Origin: Aristolochia californica
Lineage: Eukaryota; Streptophyta; Magnoliopsida; Piperales; Aristolochiaceae
Reading direction: 5' to 3'
Length of the DNA stretch: 64,000 nt
NCBI GenBank assembly: GCA_029961685.1
Contig: JARWKL010000012.1
Coordinates: forward strand, 27,265,227-27,329,226
Each line of letters opens with the position of its first letter. The stretch's first letter is position 1. A program made the translations under genes and the position numbers. The notes below the pieces were generated by a model, which was given only the letters and a program-made list of their open reading frames with translations, had not been told where the DNA came from and did no database searches. Below are positions 24,879-35,596 of the stretch, in pieces.

Positions 24879-25214
24879 ATGGCGAAAAAAGTAGCGTAGG
24901 TGGAAGACCTGCCTCGGGTCATTGTGCGTCAAATGGTGAAGGATAAGTTCTCTCAATTTGTTGGTGGTGAGGAAATCCAAGTTTAAAAGGACACTCTTCT
25001 TGCCTTCTCGAAGAGTGCTCGCATCTTCATTCACGACCTCTCTACCATAGCAGATGACATATGTAAGGAGTTAAAGAGACAAATAATTAATGTTGATGAT
25101 GTTCTCAAAGCATTGGAAGAAATTAAACTTCCTGAGTTCATTGGACCTTTGAAAAAGTCATTAGATGACTTCAGGCGTAAGAATGCTGCAAAAAAATCAA
25201 CGACAAGGGAATGA
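24879..25214 (+). pseudogene. DNA polymerase epsilon subunit 3 (DPB3/NF-YB11-like) histone-fold pseudogene, intronless
   Basis: The reading frame from the ATG at 24879 gives MAKKVA, a stop, VEDLPRVIVRQMVKDKFSQF, a second stop at about 24985, then KDTLLAFSKSARIFIHDLST and ADDICKELKRQIINVDDVLK, ending at the TGA at 25212. The order EDLP-IVR-VKDKxSQ, KxxLLAFSxSARIFIHxLS and DDVxKALEE-PEFxxPLK is the histone fold of plant POLE3/DPB3 (NF-YB11 group), which pairs with a POLE4-type partner in the leading-strand polymerase. Two in-frame stops and no introns suggest a decayed retrocopy, or a captured copy. It sits between LTR relics. Confidence 0.8.
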
Positions 25215-25369
25215 GAAATTGGATAAAGTTTTGGGGTGGGATCCTTCAACCCCGAAGAAAAGCATGCTAGTAATTTCAGAGTTTACCAATTCGGGTGAAT
25301 CCTTGGAATAGATGTTGTGGCAGATACAATGGATCACACCCTTGTAATACCTAAGCCTTAAAAACATAC

Positions 25370-25669
25370 AAGACTCGGACCAAGACCAAATCAGACCTAA
25401 GTTGACCCTGATCAATTCAGACCGGACTCGTCTCAGCTCAAACCAGACTTGGACCAAACGACTCAGACCAAACCAAACAAGACTCAACCTGGATCAGATT
25501 CGAATTAGACTCGACTTGGACTAGACAAGACCAGACAAGACCAGACAAGACTCGACCTGGACCAGATTCAGACTACCCTCGACTCTGACTAGACCAGCCT
25601 TAACTCAAACCAAACTAGCCTCGACCTGGACCAGATTCAGACTACCCTCGACTCTGACTAGACCAGCCT
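25370..25669 (+). repeat. GACC/ACCAGA-rich degenerate minisatellite
   Basis: The segment is made of short words such as gaccaga, ctcgac and gactagac. It includes two near-identical copies of a 50-60 bp unit (about 25552-25608 and 25620-25669), each ending gaccagcctt. The 5' LTR of copia-2 starts inside the second copy. The same kind of sequence occurs within the copia-2 leader at 26440-26605. Confidence 0.75.
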
Positions 25670-25860
25670 TGTTTGCAAGCCTGTAATGAGCTAGTTGTAA
25701 ATTGATTAACATGATTGTAGGAAACGGATTGTTTCCTTGAATTTAGATCCTAAAATCAGTATGTAATGTATTATAAATTGCCTCCTAAACGGAGAAGAAT
25801 ACATCATCGGAAAATCATTCTTTGAATCTCTGTTATTATTTTTTGGTTCTCTCTGTTTCA
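25670..25860 (+). repeat. copia-2 5' LTR
   Basis: It runs from TGTTTGCAAGCC to CTCTGTTTCA and is 191 bp, about 30 bp shorter than the 3' LTR because it lacks the stretch between tttccttga and tcctaaaatc. A TATA-like ttataaat lies at about 25769. The primer binding site follows within 3 bases. Confidence 0.9.
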
Positions 25861-26184
25861 CACGGTATCAGAGCATGAGAATTATCCTCTCTTTTCCGTC
25901 GCCGAAAGTCGGAGCTAAGTGCTCCCGTAATCGCTGAAGGACGAAGCCGAAAAAAAAGAAAAAATCGCCGAAGTTGCAAAACTCTATTTTTTTTCTGCAA
26001 CTCCGTATTTCAGCTGTCCCAAAGCCAAAAGAACATCGCCGACGACTGATGACCATCACTGAAGACCAAAGACGACTGTCGACAACCGTTCCACCTGCCC
26101 ATTATTATCGCCGATCACCACTGTTGCCGAGGGAAGCTGAATTGCCGAAAGAGAACAGAGTTCTGCGACGACGGTCCTGTAGCT

Positions 26185-26310
26185 GAAATCATGTCGTCGA
26201 TGAGTGCCGACGATCGCTAACGAGCGCCGACAATCGCTGACGAGCGTCGACGAGTGCCGACGATTGCTGACGAGTGCCGACAATCGCTGACGAGCGCCGA
26301 CGACGACACC
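26185..26310 (+). repeat. tandem CGACGATCGCTGACGAG-type repeats in the copia-2 leader
   Basis: About six imperfect units of 17-20 bp (words gccgac(g/a)at(c/t)gct and gacgagcg/gacgagtg) lie between the primer binding site and gag. A second leader repeat of GACC/ACCGGA words follows at 26440-26605. Together they make the leader about 740 bp long. Confidence 0.7.
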
Positions 26311-29300
26311 ACCACCCCATTGTCGCCGCCAACCACCGTCGTTGCTGAAGGGAGTTGAAGCTCCGTTGCCGCTGCCGAAGGAGACAAGTATTTTTTTTTA
26401 AACTTAGGAACTACTGTTCCTTTATTTTTCTGCCAACTGAACCAACCGAGACCAGCGGGTCAACCGAATCAGACCGGACCAGCACTAGACTGGACCACAA
26501 TTGAACCAGACCAAATCGTACCGAACTGGACCAGATCGAACTAAACCAGACTGGACTGAACCGAATCGGACTGGATTAGACAAGACCGGACCAAAATTTC
26601 AGATCGATGGCCACCACTACAGGCGCATCCACCGAATTTATCCCATCACCACAGATTATAGTCCACCAAGACAATTCTACATTTCCAATTGGAATTATCC
26701 TCGCTGAGACCAATTATTCATTATGGTCCCAACTCATGGAGATGCGAATTGGTGCACGCAACAAAGTTGGATCCCTCACTGGTGAAATAAAAAAACCAGC
26801 ATCTGGCGATGCCAATCTTGGAACATGGATTACTGAAAATCAAAGAGTCAAAAGTTAGTTTATTGACTCCATGAGTCCATTGCTCATGCAGCGATTTATT
26901 CGCCTCTCTACTACCAAGGTGATATGGGAAGCAGTATAAAAAACGTTCTATGATAGATCAGTTGAAACTTGTATATTTGAGCAGAACCAAAGATCTTTTT
27001 CTACCAAACAAAATGGTAGACCGTTATCCACGTACTACAATGAACTGGTTGTTATTTTCCAGGAGATTGATCATAGAACTATATCTCAGGAAGGAACAGT
27101 CGAAGGGCTAATCCAGTTGCACTATGCAATGACTAGGCATCGGGTTCATATTTTTCTCAATGAGCTTGCCTCCGAGTTTGATCAAGTTCGTAGAGAAATT
27201 TTGTGAAAAGACCCCAAACTTGATTTGGAGAGTACATATGCATATGTCAGACTCGAATATCAACAGAGACAGACAATGGGGAGCTATCGTTCAATCTCAA
27301 AGAACTCGGCGATGTTGGTCAACCAAAATCGACAAGGATCATCAAGTAGTCGGAACCCTCAATCCTCTGGCAAAGGTAACAATCGTGTATGTACTCACTG
27401 CGGAGAAAAAAGACATTCACAACACCGGTGTTATGAGATTATTGGCTATCCGGAGTGGTGGGATTTCTCAAAAGAACCCTGTAAAAAGATTGTTGGGAAA
27501 ACTATGGTGACATCCATGGAAGATAATCAGGAGCTACCTACTGCAAATGTTGCCCATCCAGGTGTTCTCGATAATGCATTAGTATTTTCTGTACATTCTA
27601 AGAATAGACCTTGGATTATTGATACAGGTGCATCCGATCACATGACAAGGGATCCCAGTCAGTTACAATCTATCCTACCTTCTCCACAATCTGTTATTTC
27701 AACATCCAATGGTAGTACATCTCCTATTACTGGGGAAGGATCTATTATATTATCCAATAATCTTACATTAGAAATTATCCTTGTGGTTCCCTCTCTTGAA
27801 TATAACCTTTTGTCTGTTAGTTAAATTACTTCCACTCTTGCTTGTACTGTAACTTTTTGGCCCTCATTTTGTGTCTTTCAGGACATTCTAACCCGGAAGA
27901 TTCTTGGTTATGGTGTTAGATGGGGCAAACTCTACTATTTGGAGTTGACAGAGAACGGGGGATCGAAAATCAGTCAGACAAATCAAGCTAGCAGTGAAGA
28001 TAATGCTCAAACAACTGTATGGTTATGGCACCGATGATTAGGCCACCTTTCCTTTGGTTATCTTAAGAAATTGCAACCTCGATTTTTTTTCAGGTTTGAA
28101 TGATGTGCATTTTCATTGTGACACATGTGAATTGGCTAAGAGCCACCGTATTGTTTATTTACCGAGTTTGAATAAAAGTTTCGAACCTTTTGAGTTTATT
28201 CATTCTGATGTTTGGGGTCCAGCCAAGGTTCCCTCTATTTCTAGAGCTCGTTACTTTGTGACATTTATTGATGAATGTACTAGAATGACTTGGGTATCTC
28301 TGCTTATACAAAAGAGTAATGTGTGTCTAGCATTTCAGAAATTCCATACAATGATACATAGTCAATACCAAAAGCAGATTCGTGTTTTGCAATCTGACAA
28401 TGGTACTGAGTTTGTTAATGCTTCTCTCAAAAAATTTCTGACCACTCATGGAATTCGTCATCAGACTTCTTGCACCTATACTCCCCAACAGAATGGATTG
28501 GCAGAAAGAAAGAATAGACAACTTTTAGAAGTAGTGCGTGCCTCTCTCTTTGGCATGAACATGGCTCGATTTTATTGGGGCGAAGCTATCACATTTGTTG
28601 CCTACCTTATCAATCGAACACTTTCTAGAGTCTTTGATTTTCAAACTCCTCTATGCAAGCTGCAATCCTTGATTTCTATTCCTCATCTTCCGAATCTTGA
28701 ACCCCGAATTTTTGGGTGTACCGTTTATGTTCATATCCCAAATATCTTGCGAAATAAACTTGATCCATGTGCCAAGCGATGTGTATTTGTTGGATACTCT
28801 AGATTTCAAAAAGAATATCGGTGTTATGATCCACACACCAACAAGCTCCATGTAACTCTAGATGTCTCCTTCCATGAATCAGTACCTTATTCTTCAGGGG
28901 GAGTTTCTTGGACATCTCTTCAGGGGGAGAGTTCAAATGAAGAGAATGTTCCACATGAAACTAACAGAGGTGCTGAGTTTATTGAGTTAGAAGTGGTGAA
29001 TGAATTTTTCAAGTGTCATGATGTGCAACAAGATTGTGATTCAGTAATTTCACCTGAAGAACCCCCAGAGTTGCCCCCATCTGCACAAACAACTGAAGAT
29101 TCAACCTGGAATGTTCCTCCTCAGGTAAATACAAATCTTGTATTTGATGAGTCTAATGAAACATGTCTTCCTACAGAAAACATAACCCCTAGATATCCAT
29201 AAAGATTGAATAGGGGAGTTCCAAAAAAAAGTATGAACCTGATCTTGAAGCCAAGACCAAATACTCAATCAATAACTATGTGTCCTCCCATAGGTTAACT

Positions 29301-30893
29301 AAATCGTATGCATTTACTGTTGATCAATTATCCAGGGTTTCTATTCCTAGTAATGTGCAGGAAGCATTAGCTGATCCAAAATGGAAAAAAACGATGAACG
29401 AAGAGATGGAGGCTCTAAAAAAAAAATGTCACTTGGGAACTTGTTCCCCAACCTAAAGAAGTAAAAACAATTAGATGTCGATGGGTGTTCACATTGAAAC
29501 TCAAACCGGATAGAAGTATTGACAGATATAAAGCTCGGGCTAGTTGCAAAGGGATATACGCAAAGGTATAGGATAGACTATCAGGATACTTTTGCACTAG
29601 TAGCTAAGATTAATACAATTCGTATTCTTATATCTATAGCAGCAAATCGAGACTGGCCTCTGCAACAATTTGATGTTAAAAATGTCTTCCTCAATGGAAA
29701 CTTAGAAGAAGAAGTCTACATGGAGCTACCGCCCAGCGTAAAAAGTGGTTCTTTGTCTCAAGGTGAAGTCTGTAAATTGAAGAAGTCATCATATGGGCTA
29801 AAACAGTCACCTAGAGCATGGTTTGGGAGATTCTCGGCTCTAATAAAGGATTTTGGTTATAAACAAAGTAACTCAGATCATACTTTGTTTATAAAACACA
29901 AAGAAGGAAATGTAACAGCTTTAATTGTATATGTTGATGATATGGTCGTGACAGGAGATGACCCAGGTGAAATGTAAGTTTTACAGGAGTATTTAGCCAC
30001 TAAATTCGAAATGAAGGATCTCGAACAACTTAAATATTCTTTGGGAATTGAGGTTGCAAGATCGAAACATGGAGTCTTCCTTTCACAGCGATAATATGTG
30101 TTGGATCTTCTAGCCGAAACCGGAATGCTTAACTGTAAACGAATAGAGACGCCCATGGAAATACATCATAAACTCGGAATTCTTCCAGATCAAATCCTAG
30201 CAGACAAAGGGCATTATCAGCGATTAGTTGGAAGATAAATCTACCTATCACACACAAGGCCCGATGTAACATATGCAGTAAGCGTTGTGAGTCAGTTCAT
30301 ACATGCACCAAGTGAAAAACTTATGGAAGCAGTCTATCGGATCTTGTGATACTTAAAGAGTGCTCTAGGAAAAGGTTTGTTATTCTCAAAAAATGGTATC
30401 TCTAGTATTGAAGGATATACATATTCTGATTGGGCAGGTGATCAAACAACCAGAAGATCCACGTCGGGTTACTTTACTTTTGTGGAAGGGAATCTGGTCA
30501 CTTGGAAAAGCAAAAAACAGAAGGTAGTATCACGATCCAATGCTGAAGCTGAATTTCGAGGCATGGCTCATGGCGTATGCGAGTTGTTATGGATAAAGAA
30601 TATACTGAGGGATTTAGGGATTGAATACTCCAAACCGATGAATCTCCACTATGATAACAAGGCAGCCATCACCATTGCACAAAATCCGGTTCAACATAAT
30701 CGCACTGAACATGTTGAAGTTAATCATCATTTCATCAAGGAGAACCTCGATGCAAAAATCATACAATTCCCCTTCATTCAATCTGTGAGTCAGCTAGCTG
30801 ATATGCTCACGAAGGCAGTATCAGGGAAGGCATTTCATGGTATAATTAACAAGTTGGGCATGACCGATATCTATGCACCAATTTGAGGGAGAG

Positions 30894-31114
30894 TGTGTGC
30901 AAGCCTGTAATGAGCTGGTTGTAAATTGATTAACGTGATTGTAAGAACGGATTGTTTCCTTGATCTTGTAATTTATTCTTTGATTTTAGGATCTAAATTG
31001 ATCCTAAAATCAGTATGTAATGTATTATAAATTGCCTCCTAAACGGAGAAAAATACATCGTCTAAAAATCATTCTTTAAATATCTGTTATTAGTTTTTGG
31101 TTCTCTTTGTTTCA
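30894..31114 (+). repeat. copia-2 3' LTR
   Basis: It runs from TGTGTGCAAGCC to CTTTGTTTCA (221 bp), directly after the polypurine tract, and is colinear with the 5' LTR. The base after it starts the right copy of the segmental duplication (gagaagtgaaataaagga type sequence at 31116). Confidence 0.9.
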
Positions 31115-31115
31115 C

Positions 31116-31745
31116 GAGAAGTGAAATAAAGGATTCCCTGTCCTTTAAGAAAGGGAAGTGCGGCCATGCGCTCTAACTTGTAGTTACCGTAAGCTGATCG
31201 CTACAGCAAGAGAAAGAGGAAGCGCCCATAGACTGGCTTCACAAAGATATCCTTAAAAAATGTTGAATTTTCTCCATAGTTAAAAAGGAAAATGGAGTGT
31301 ACTTCTTTTTAAAACATGGTATGCGTGTAGAAAATTTTTGCAATTTTGTCAGGGATGAGAATACTTCACATGAGTGAAGAAGGTTGTATCAATGCTGGAT
31401 GCAGGATGGTCCATGACCGCCTTGGAAGCCGGTAACCACCATTAACTCCCTTGGGAGCCGGAGGCGGAGAAGGAGGACTTGACTGAGCCGCCAACAAGGA
31501 GCGGACGCCATAGATGGCTCAATTGCGAGGACCAACTCGCAGATGACGACGCCAACTGTGTCACGACTCACGACCGAGTGGAAGGAGGCCTGAGAAGGAG
31601 AATCGTTTTCGCGGAAGCCATCGAGACGATCTAATGCTTCACATTGACTTGTTTAAGCATTTGCGTGCAATTTTGTCAGGGATGGGATCATTTGGTAATT
31701 TTTTTTAATAATCTAATGCTAAAAAAATGGAGTCATTAATCCAGT
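31116..31745 (+). repeat. segmental duplication copy 2 (uninterrupted, empty site)
   Basis: This is a continuous match to 20543-20995 followed directly by a match to 23841-24050. At about 31589 the two halves join (aaggaggcc then tgagaaggag) exactly where copia-1 sits in copy 1. The copy also extends past the point where the LTR at 24051 begins (taatccagtgcttgta against taatcaagtactttt). It lies upstream of the chitinase cluster. No coding function was seen. Confidence 0.85.
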
Positions 31746-32009
31746 GCTTGTATTAACCGACAAGAAAGGAAACCAAATGCGGAAAACGAAGAAAAACACA
31801 ATCGCAGACAAAATTTCCACGGGATTGAGTGGAACAGTCGTGCACGCAAGAGTTTCTTTAACAATTCAATGCCTGGCGGCCTCAGCGTTTACAAGTCGCC
31901 AAATCTTTTTATCCATGGGGAACAATATCCGGTCTGTCACATCAACTATTTCTTTGTTTAACATACATACACATGAGACCTTTACCATATAAACCCTGTC
32001 TTGGCTTCT

Positions 32010-33113
32010 ATGAAGGTAGTCCTCGCTTTTTTCATCTCAGTCATCATGGCCTCCGTGACCTCCACCGCCGCTCAGGCACCGGGGATCAGAGGTGGCTACT
32101 GGTTTCCCAACTCAGACGTACCTGTTTCAGCCATTAACACATCTTATTACACGCACATTTACTATGCGTTTCTCTTGCCGGACCCTAATACCTATGAGAT
32201 TGTCGTCAACAACGCCGACGACCCGGTGCTCCGGTCCTTCACATCAACCCTCCACGGCAAAAATCCACCAGTGAAGACCATTCTATCTATCGGAGGAGGC
32301 AGTAACGACGCCACCGTCTTCTCCCAAATGGTCAGTGACCCCAAAACTCGGTCTTCCTTCATCGAGTCCGCTGTAGGAGTTGCGCGTGGGTACAATTTCG
32401 ACGGGATGGACCTTGATTGGGAGCTCCCCGCGAACCAGACAGACATGAATAACCTCGGATTACTCTTCCAAGAGTGGAAGGCCGTGATTGATTACGAGGC
32501 ATCCAGCAGTGGGCGGCAACCGCTTCTCCTCACCGCCGCCGTGAACTACGCAGTCACCATAGATGGGAGCCGGACGTACCCCAGTCAGGCGATCAACAAT
32601 TATGTAAGCTGGGTGAATGCGATGTGCTATGACTATCATGGATCCTGGGACACTTCTCAAACCGGAACTCTGGCTGCTCTGTATGATCCCAACGGCAGTC
32701 GTAGCACCAGCTATGGAATCCAATCTTGGCTCAACATTGGAGTCCAACCGGAGAAAGTTATCATGGGTCTACCTCTCTACGGCCGATCATGGACGCTGAA
32801 GGATCCTCAGGTCCATGGAATCGGAGCGCCAGCCGTCGGCATCGGCCCGGGACCGGACGGTGCACCGAGCTACAAGCTGGTCACGGACCTGAATGCCCAG
32901 AACAGAGCTACTGTGGTTTATGATACTGCAACCGTGTCCGTTTATTCTTACTGGGGAACTTCCTGGATTAGCTACGACGACGAGAGGTCGGTTGCAGTAA
33001 AGATCAGGTACGCCAAGGGTCAGAAACTGGGTGGGTATTTCTTCTGGGCTGTGCAGCAGGATAAGGACTGGATCATCTCCAAACAAGCTTCGGATGTGTG
33101 GAGCTCCAATTAA
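32010..33113 (+). CDS. GH18 class V chitinase-like protein 1
   Basis: This is a single-exon gene of 367 aa. It has an N-terminal signal peptide (MKVVLAFFISVIMASVTSTA), then one GH18 barrel starting GIRGGYW. The active-site signature DGMDLDWEL ends in catalytic Glu138, and further conserved parts are SIGGG, AMCYDYHG (the MxYD motif), MGLPLYGRSW and GGYFFWAV near the C-terminus. It should hydrolyse chitin-type beta-1,4-GlcNAc chains outside the cell or in the vacuole, as plant class V chitinases do. I start at the ATG at 32010. Three codons upstream the frame has TTG at the position where GH18-3 has its ATG. A TATA-like tataaa only 16 bp before the ATG is too close to be used for this start. 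The gene lacks the 3' intron found in GH18-3 and GH18-4 and runs straight into KQASDVWSSN. Confidence 0.9.
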   Translation: MKVVLAFFISVIMASVTSTAAQAPGIRGGYWFPNSDVPVSAINTSYYTHIYYAFLLPDPNTYEIVVNNADDPVLRSFTSTLHGKNPPVKTILSIGGGSNDATVFSQMVSDPKTRSSFIESAVGVARGYNFDGMDLDWELPANQTDMNNLGLLFQEWKAVIDYEASSSGRQPLLLTAAVNYAVTIDGSRTYPSQAINNYVSWVNAMCYDYHGSWDTSQTGTLAALYDPNGSRSTSYGIQSWLNIGVQPEKVIMGLPLYGRSWTLKDPQVHGIGAPAVGIGPGPDGAPSYKLVTDLNAQNRATVVYDTATVSVYSYWGTSWISYDDERSVAVKIRYAKGQKLGGYFFWAVQQDKDWIISKQASDVWSSN

Positions 33114-33713
33114 AGAGACTCTGATCTCTAAATCTTTGAGTTAGTAGTCATCAAATAGAAATAAGTGGAAGGAACCTAATATATACATTTAGGTCATATT
33201 TTTAGTCGAAATATGTTTGTAAGGACCATTATGCAGGTTTCTTGGAAATATTTTTTTAATTAAAAAGTTTTACTAGAAAAATCATTCCAATCTCAGTAGT
33301 TGATTATGATTTTGACCTTGACTTTTTTACTAATTAAATGGAACTAAAAGGATCAAGGCATATTCTTACGAAGAAACGTTTTCAGTTTAATTTTCCTCTT
33401 CTGTTTTTTCTCTAAAAATTGCAAATTATCAAAATCATATCGAAGCAACCGGTGTGATTAGCAAAAGCCCTTCAATTTTGTTTAATTAGCATCGACTTAA
33501 TTATCTATGCTTGACCAGCCAAAGAAAGGAGATTTGCATCCTGCAACGACATTCCACTGCTCAGATCAAAAGGATTCAACTCACCGAGAATTTGCACACT
33601 GTCGATGCACAGTTTTACTTTATGGGCGATGAATAAACTCATGAGCTTGGGCAGCATAATCTTGAAAAGAACACACCCCATCTGTCAATATATTGTCCGT
33701 CCGTCTCACACGC

Positions 33714-33720
33714 TATAAAA
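33714..33720 (+). promoter_or_regulatory. TATA box of GH18-2
   Basis: TATAAAA lies 151 bp upstream of the ATG at 33871, giving a predicted 5' UTR of about 120 bases. Position and sequence fit a plant core promoter. Confidence 0.6.
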
Positions 33721-33870
33721 CAAACGAAATCTTCGAAACGCCGGTCCAATATTATAAAGAACTCGATACTAGCAAGAGCTGACACATACTTTATCAATCT
33801 ATATATCTAGGAGCTTAACGTAAGAAGGAAGAAAAAGAGTCCAGGGGACATCGCCATTGAGGTTTCCGCC

Positions 33871-35070
33871 ATGCCTTTCTCGATCTCGAAGACGGTCGCC
33901 GTTCTTTTCGCAGCCTTTCTCTGTTCTGTCATGCAAACCGTTGCTTTGATTTCCTCTTCCTCACCTGCGTCTTCTCCACTCATGTCCGACAACCCATCAC
34001 CGGCACTAGCTCCGTTGCCGAGTCCTAGGCCAGGGATCAAAGGTGGTTATTGGCCTTCAACTCTTGGTTTTCCTATCTCCGCCGTCGATACTTCTTACTT
34101 CACACATATCTACTACGCCTTCGTGTCGATAGACCCCAACACATTCGAGATCGTTGTCACTCCGTTGGACGATCAGATGCTTCCCGTCTTCGCAACTACC
34201 CTCCATTGCCGATATCCGGCAGTTAAAGCCCTGTTGTCAATCGGTGGCGCCGCTTCCAACGGGTCCGTCTTCGCCGAAATGGTTTCTAGTTCCGCCACCC
34301 GGTCCGTCTTCATCGATTCAACGATCGCCATGGCTTACAGATATAACCTGGACGGCCTAGATCTCGACTGGGAGTTCCCCAAGAACCGGATGGAGATGGA
34401 CAATCTTGGGTCGCTCTTTCGAGAGTGGAGAACCGCATTGGATAGATTTTTTATGGATAGATACGCGTGGGCCACGGGTCGGACCCCGCTCCTACTAACG
34501 GCTGCCGTCTATTATGCATCCAGCTACACGAATAACAGTTATCCTGGTTGGGCCATACGCGACTACGTTGACTGGGTCAACGCCATGTGTTACGACTATC
34601 GAGGACCCTGGGACCCATCAGCTACTGGGGCCCCTGCTGCCTTATTCGACGCTGACGGTGTCTACAGCACTAGTTATGGAATCCAATCGTGGCTAAAGAG
34701 TGTGGTACCACCGGAGAAGGTTGTGATGGGTTTACCCCTCTATGGACGGACGTGGCAGCTAAAGGATCACGGTGTCCACGAGATTGGATCAGCGGCGGTG
34801 GGTGTGGGCCCAGGGAACGGTACGTTACAATACAGACACGTGGCGGACCTGAACGATGAGAATGATGCTACGATTGTCTACGATGGGATTACAGGATCTA
34901 CATACTCGTATTGGAAAGATCACTGGATTGGATACGACGATGAGAGGTCAGTCAGAGAGAAGATCGAGTACGCGTTGAGGTATCGATTGGGAGGATATTT
35001 CTTCTGGGCGCTGGGTTACGACAAGGACTGGAGCATCTCCCTAGAAGCTTCTGCTGCTTGGGGCATCTAA
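33871..35070 (+). CDS. GH18 class V chitinase-like protein 2
   Basis: This is a single-exon gene of 399 aa with an ATG start. A signal peptide (hydrophobic residues about 8-26) is followed by a Ser/Pro-rich spacer (residues about 28-54, SPASSP to LAPLPSPRP) that GH18-1 and GH18-4 lack. The GH18 barrel starts GIKGGYW; DGLDLDWEF has catalytic Glu168, and AMCYDYRG keeps the MxYD motif. MGLPLYGRTW and GGYFFWALGYDKDW close the barrel. About five residues are inserted before the conserved TPLLLTAAVYY, near residues 190-200. The C-terminus (EASAAWGI) is continuous with no 3' intron. It is a secreted or vacuolar chitinase, expected to act on chitin or related GlcNAc polymers. Confidence 0.92.
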   Translation: MPFSISKTVAVLFAAFLCSVMQTVALISSSSPASSPLMSDNPSPALAPLPSPRPGIKGGYWPSTLGFPISAVDTSYFTHIYYAFVSIDPNTFEIVVTPLDDQMLPVFATTLHCRYPAVKALLSIGGAASNGSVFAEMVSSSATRSVFIDSTIAMAYRYNLDGLDLDWEFPKNRMEMDNLGSLFREWRTALDRFFMDRYAWATGRTPLLLTAAVYYASSYTNNSYPGWAIRDYVDWVNAMCYDYRGPWDPSATGAPAALFDADGVYSTSYGIQSWLKSVVPPEKVVMGLPLYGRTWQLKDHGVHEIGSAAVGVGPGNGTLQYRHVADLNDENDATIVYDGITGSTYSYWKDHWIGYDDERSVREKIEYALRYRLGGYFFWALGYDKDWSISLEASAAWGI

Positions 35071-35596
35071 GAAGACGACGTGAACGTCTCTCTGTCTCTT
35101 CCTCAAGATGAATGCAAATTTGTATGCAACGCAGATTATTGTTTTCTACCTTCGTCACATAATAAAGCAGACTGTAAGAAGCTCAAAAACAAAGATAATT
35201 GAGACACATTATTTTACGACATTACAAGCAAGACACTGAAAGCAACATATTAGATTTAAGGGCGGTTTTCGCCACTTAAAAATCTATTGTCGTCAATTAC
35301 TAAAAGAGTAAAGACCATGCGTGGTTGTCCAGACTCGACGAAAGGGAGGAGACGAGCCAAAGCAAAGTTCAAAGTTGATTGAAAAAAATTTTGGCCATTT
35401 GAGTGGAACTTCCGAAATCCATTAAACTTCAAAAATCATCCAGAAAAACACAAACATTAGGCTCCAAAATAAAACAGCTATCCAACGCCAAATATCGATA
35501 CTATCGACCTCTCCGTCTTCATTAAAACTTAGTATTTATGGTCAAACAAGGATGATGTTTTATGTGAACTGACCTTGGTTAGCAGCACTCAATACC

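Larger units (their letters stand above)
25670..31114 (+). mobile_element. near full-length Ty1/copia element (copia-2), inactive
   Basis: It has two LTRs (25670-25860 and 30894-31114), a tRNA-iMet primer binding site (GGTATCAGAGC, 25864-25874), a polypurine tract (tttgagggagag, 30882-30893) and pol domains in copia order. Gag starts at 26607, with a CTHCGEKRHSQHRC zinc knuckle near 27390. Protease has WIIDTGASDHMT near 27612. Integrase (28054-29202) has SDNGTEF and QQNGLAERKN of the DDE core. Reverse transcriptase has YVDDM near 29930, and RNase H is at 30377-30886. Stops split gag and pol into at least six frames. The LTRs differ by about a dozen substitutions and one indel of about 30 bp, so it is not young. 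The flanking 5-mers (agcct and cgaga) do not match. Confidence 0.92.

Noticed and set aside
24648..24899. Lysine-rich plus ORF of 83 codons
   Set aside because: It arises from the GAA/AAG microsatellite and runs into the first stop of the POLE3-like pseudogene frame.
31988..31993. tataaa just before the GH18-1 start
   Set aside because: Only 16 bp before the ATG; transcription from it would begin downstream of that ATG. The true promoter is probably further upstream.
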